This document shows positions 31,659 to 32,467 of a DNA stretch of 32,467 bases, piece after piece. Source of the DNA: CAZCGA01 sp964498075 (GTDB lineage: Bacteria > Desulfobacterota > Binatia > HRBIN30); assembly GCA_964498075.1 (NCBI GenBank), contig CAZCGA010000068.1, positions 1-32,467 of the forward strand, given 5' to 3'. How positions within the stretch are numbered: the stretch's first letter is position 1; each line of letters opens with the position of its first letter. The notes below the pieces were generated by a model that worked only from the letters and a program-made list of their open reading frames with translations, had not been told where the DNA came from and did no database searches. A program made the translations under genes and the position numbers.

Positions 31659-32342
31659 ATGTTAAGACAAGGGAGCGTGGCGGACATGGTACGGCTTCGG
31701 GTCAGTCAGGCCATGGACCAGCTTGATCAGGCAAACACCATCTACTCGTATGTGCTTCTGGTGTTTCAGGCGTTTCAGGGCTTCTCGGGACCTGAAGGGG
31801 CTAAGTGGCGACACCGGCTCGAAACGATGGCCAGCGTCTCGCAGCTCGTAGCGTGGGACTCCGACGGCGCGCCCTCATTCGAGCGCATAGGCGAAGACAT
31901 CACACTTCGTCGCCTGCCGCGGCTCCTTTGCATCGCCGTTGCGTCTACCGTTGAAGCCGCCCTCGAAGATGTCGCGATAGTGGTCCTGAGCGATCTGCTT
32001 CGAGAAAGCAGCCCGGACGAAATCGAACGGAAAGCTAAGAACATCATGAGAAGCGGAGTAGCTACGTACTTGAGGGATCTCGCGACGCAGCTTCAGCAGC
32101 CCTATTTTCTCAACAACGGCTGGCTGGATTTCCAAGAACTGGTCGCTACCAGAAATCTGCTGGTTCACAAGCCGAAGCTCATCGCCGATGCCCACTACCT
32201 CAAACAAGCTGGCCCAAGGGCGCGGGCGCAAGTGAGCGAGGCACTGTCAATGGATGATGCGTACATGATGTCGGCACGCGCCATCACCTTGGAGCTTCTT
32301 GATGGCATGCTCCGGTTGGAATGGCCGCCACGCTCAAACTGA
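31659..32342 (+). CDS. HEPN-like protein, candidate RNase or toxin
   Basis: Encodes 227 residues from ATG 31659; ATG 31686 with AGGGAG ten bases upstream is an equally good start (218 residues). The longer open frame to 31389 overlaps the SRAP remnant and is not supported. The protein is helical, with a conserved-looking block LRRLPRLLCIAVASTVEAAL and VATRNLLVHKPKL, where R-N-x-x-x-H (R-x4-H) is the HEPN RNase motif. HEPN proteins with this motif are often toxins or defence effectors. No MNT-type partner is in the window; the right edge of the window follows at 125 bp. Confidence 0.6.
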   Translation: MLRQGSVADMVRLRVSQAMDQLDQANTIYSYVLLVFQAFQGFSGPEGAKWRHRLETMASVSQLVAWDSDGAPSFERIGEDITLRRLPRLLCIAVASTVEAALEDVAIVVLSDLLRESSPDEIERKAKNIMRSGVATYLRDLATQLQQPYFLNNGWLDFQELVATRNLLVHKPKLIADAHYLKQAGPRARAQVSEALSMDDAYMMSARAITLELLDGMLRLEWPPRSN

Positions 32343-32467
32343 GACACTACGCACAATCGCTCCGAGGTTGAACACCCGGCTTCCAGCTTGGCCGGGCGGT
32401 CGATGGACCGGCCGGCTAAGTACTCTGGTTCATAAGTTCGGCAACGTATTCGGGTCAAGCGGCACAA
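32343..32467. other. terminal non-coding segment
   Basis: I see no gene here. An imperfect GC-rich inverted repeat (GGCCGGGCGGTC with GACCGGCCGGC) lies near 32391-32417. A partner gene of the HEPN-like protein might begin beyond the edge. Confidence 0.4.

Noticed and set aside
1..32467. CRISPR arrays, rRNA genes and replication origins
   Set aside because: I found no regularly spaced direct repeats, no rRNA-like segments and no DnaA-box cluster in reading the sequence.

Overview
The window is about 32.5 kb of high-GC DNA with gene-dense chromosome-like stretches, two tRNA genes and one short run of Ns (30583-30599), so it is probably part of a scaffold from a draft or metagenome-derived genome. 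Four things point to a soil or sediment bacterium of the broad deltaproteobacterial/Binatota type: a Cys-rich secreted protein, a non-canonical acetyl-CoA acetyltransferase next to a crotonase, an LpxL-like acyltransferase (a Gram-negative envelope) and a PEP-CTERM-like anchored LamG fragment. The lineage is an inference; no rRNA or other phylogenetic marker is present.

Layout. 0-3.4 kb (+): the C-terminal end of a probable MoaD/ThiS-like protein, a small 4-TM protein, and a coupled pair of polytopic membrane proteins (LPG-synthase/flippase-like and GT-C-like). 3.6-5.6 kb: a frameshifted YCII gene, a short ORF followed by an AbrB-PIN toxin-antitoxin pair (-), and an AraC-type sensor domain that has lost its helix-turn-helix. 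5.7-8.4 kb (+): DUF1993, O-methyltransferase and amidase. 8.45-11.7 kb (-): a tightly coupled operon of GT-C-like membrane protein, GT2 glycosyltransferase and methyltransferase, probably for an envelope glycan. 12.0-14.4 kb (+): crotonase and thiolase-like acetyltransferase, followed by relics of a PIN toxin and of a second DUF1993 gene. 15.0-16.5 kb (+): a secreted Cys-rich protein, then a 131-bp hairpin element flanked by GGAT repeats. 16.9-21.2 kb (-): nucleotide cyclase/TolB-like/TPR protein, LpxL-like acyltransferase and a ceramidase-like lipoprotein.

From 21.5 kb onwards the character changes. Broken genes (C-terminal thiolase, acyl-CoA ligase scrap, DUF7713-like tail, LamG fragment, IS1380 transposase fragment, dockerin-like fragment, SRAP fragment) lie between small toxin-antitoxin-like modules: an antitoxin-like gene with a CxxC mini-gene, an ATP-dependent RNA ligase flanked by two copies of that mini-gene, DUF433-DUF5615, an overlapping pair of small uncharacterised genes, a HicB-HicA-HicB arrangement interrupted by the N run, and a HEPN-like protein. 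Intact housekeeping genes sit in the middle: tRNA-Glu with a strong terminator, sufT, an L,D-transpeptidase and tRNA-Lys. This looks like an accessory, recombination-scarred region.

The most interesting unexplained items are the RNA ligase bracketed by two mini-genes whose first 29 residues are identical although the DNA differs only synonymously, the HicB-HicA-HicB triplet, the overlapping pair at 28.4-29.2 kb, and the point near 31131 where two convergent genes are both cut.
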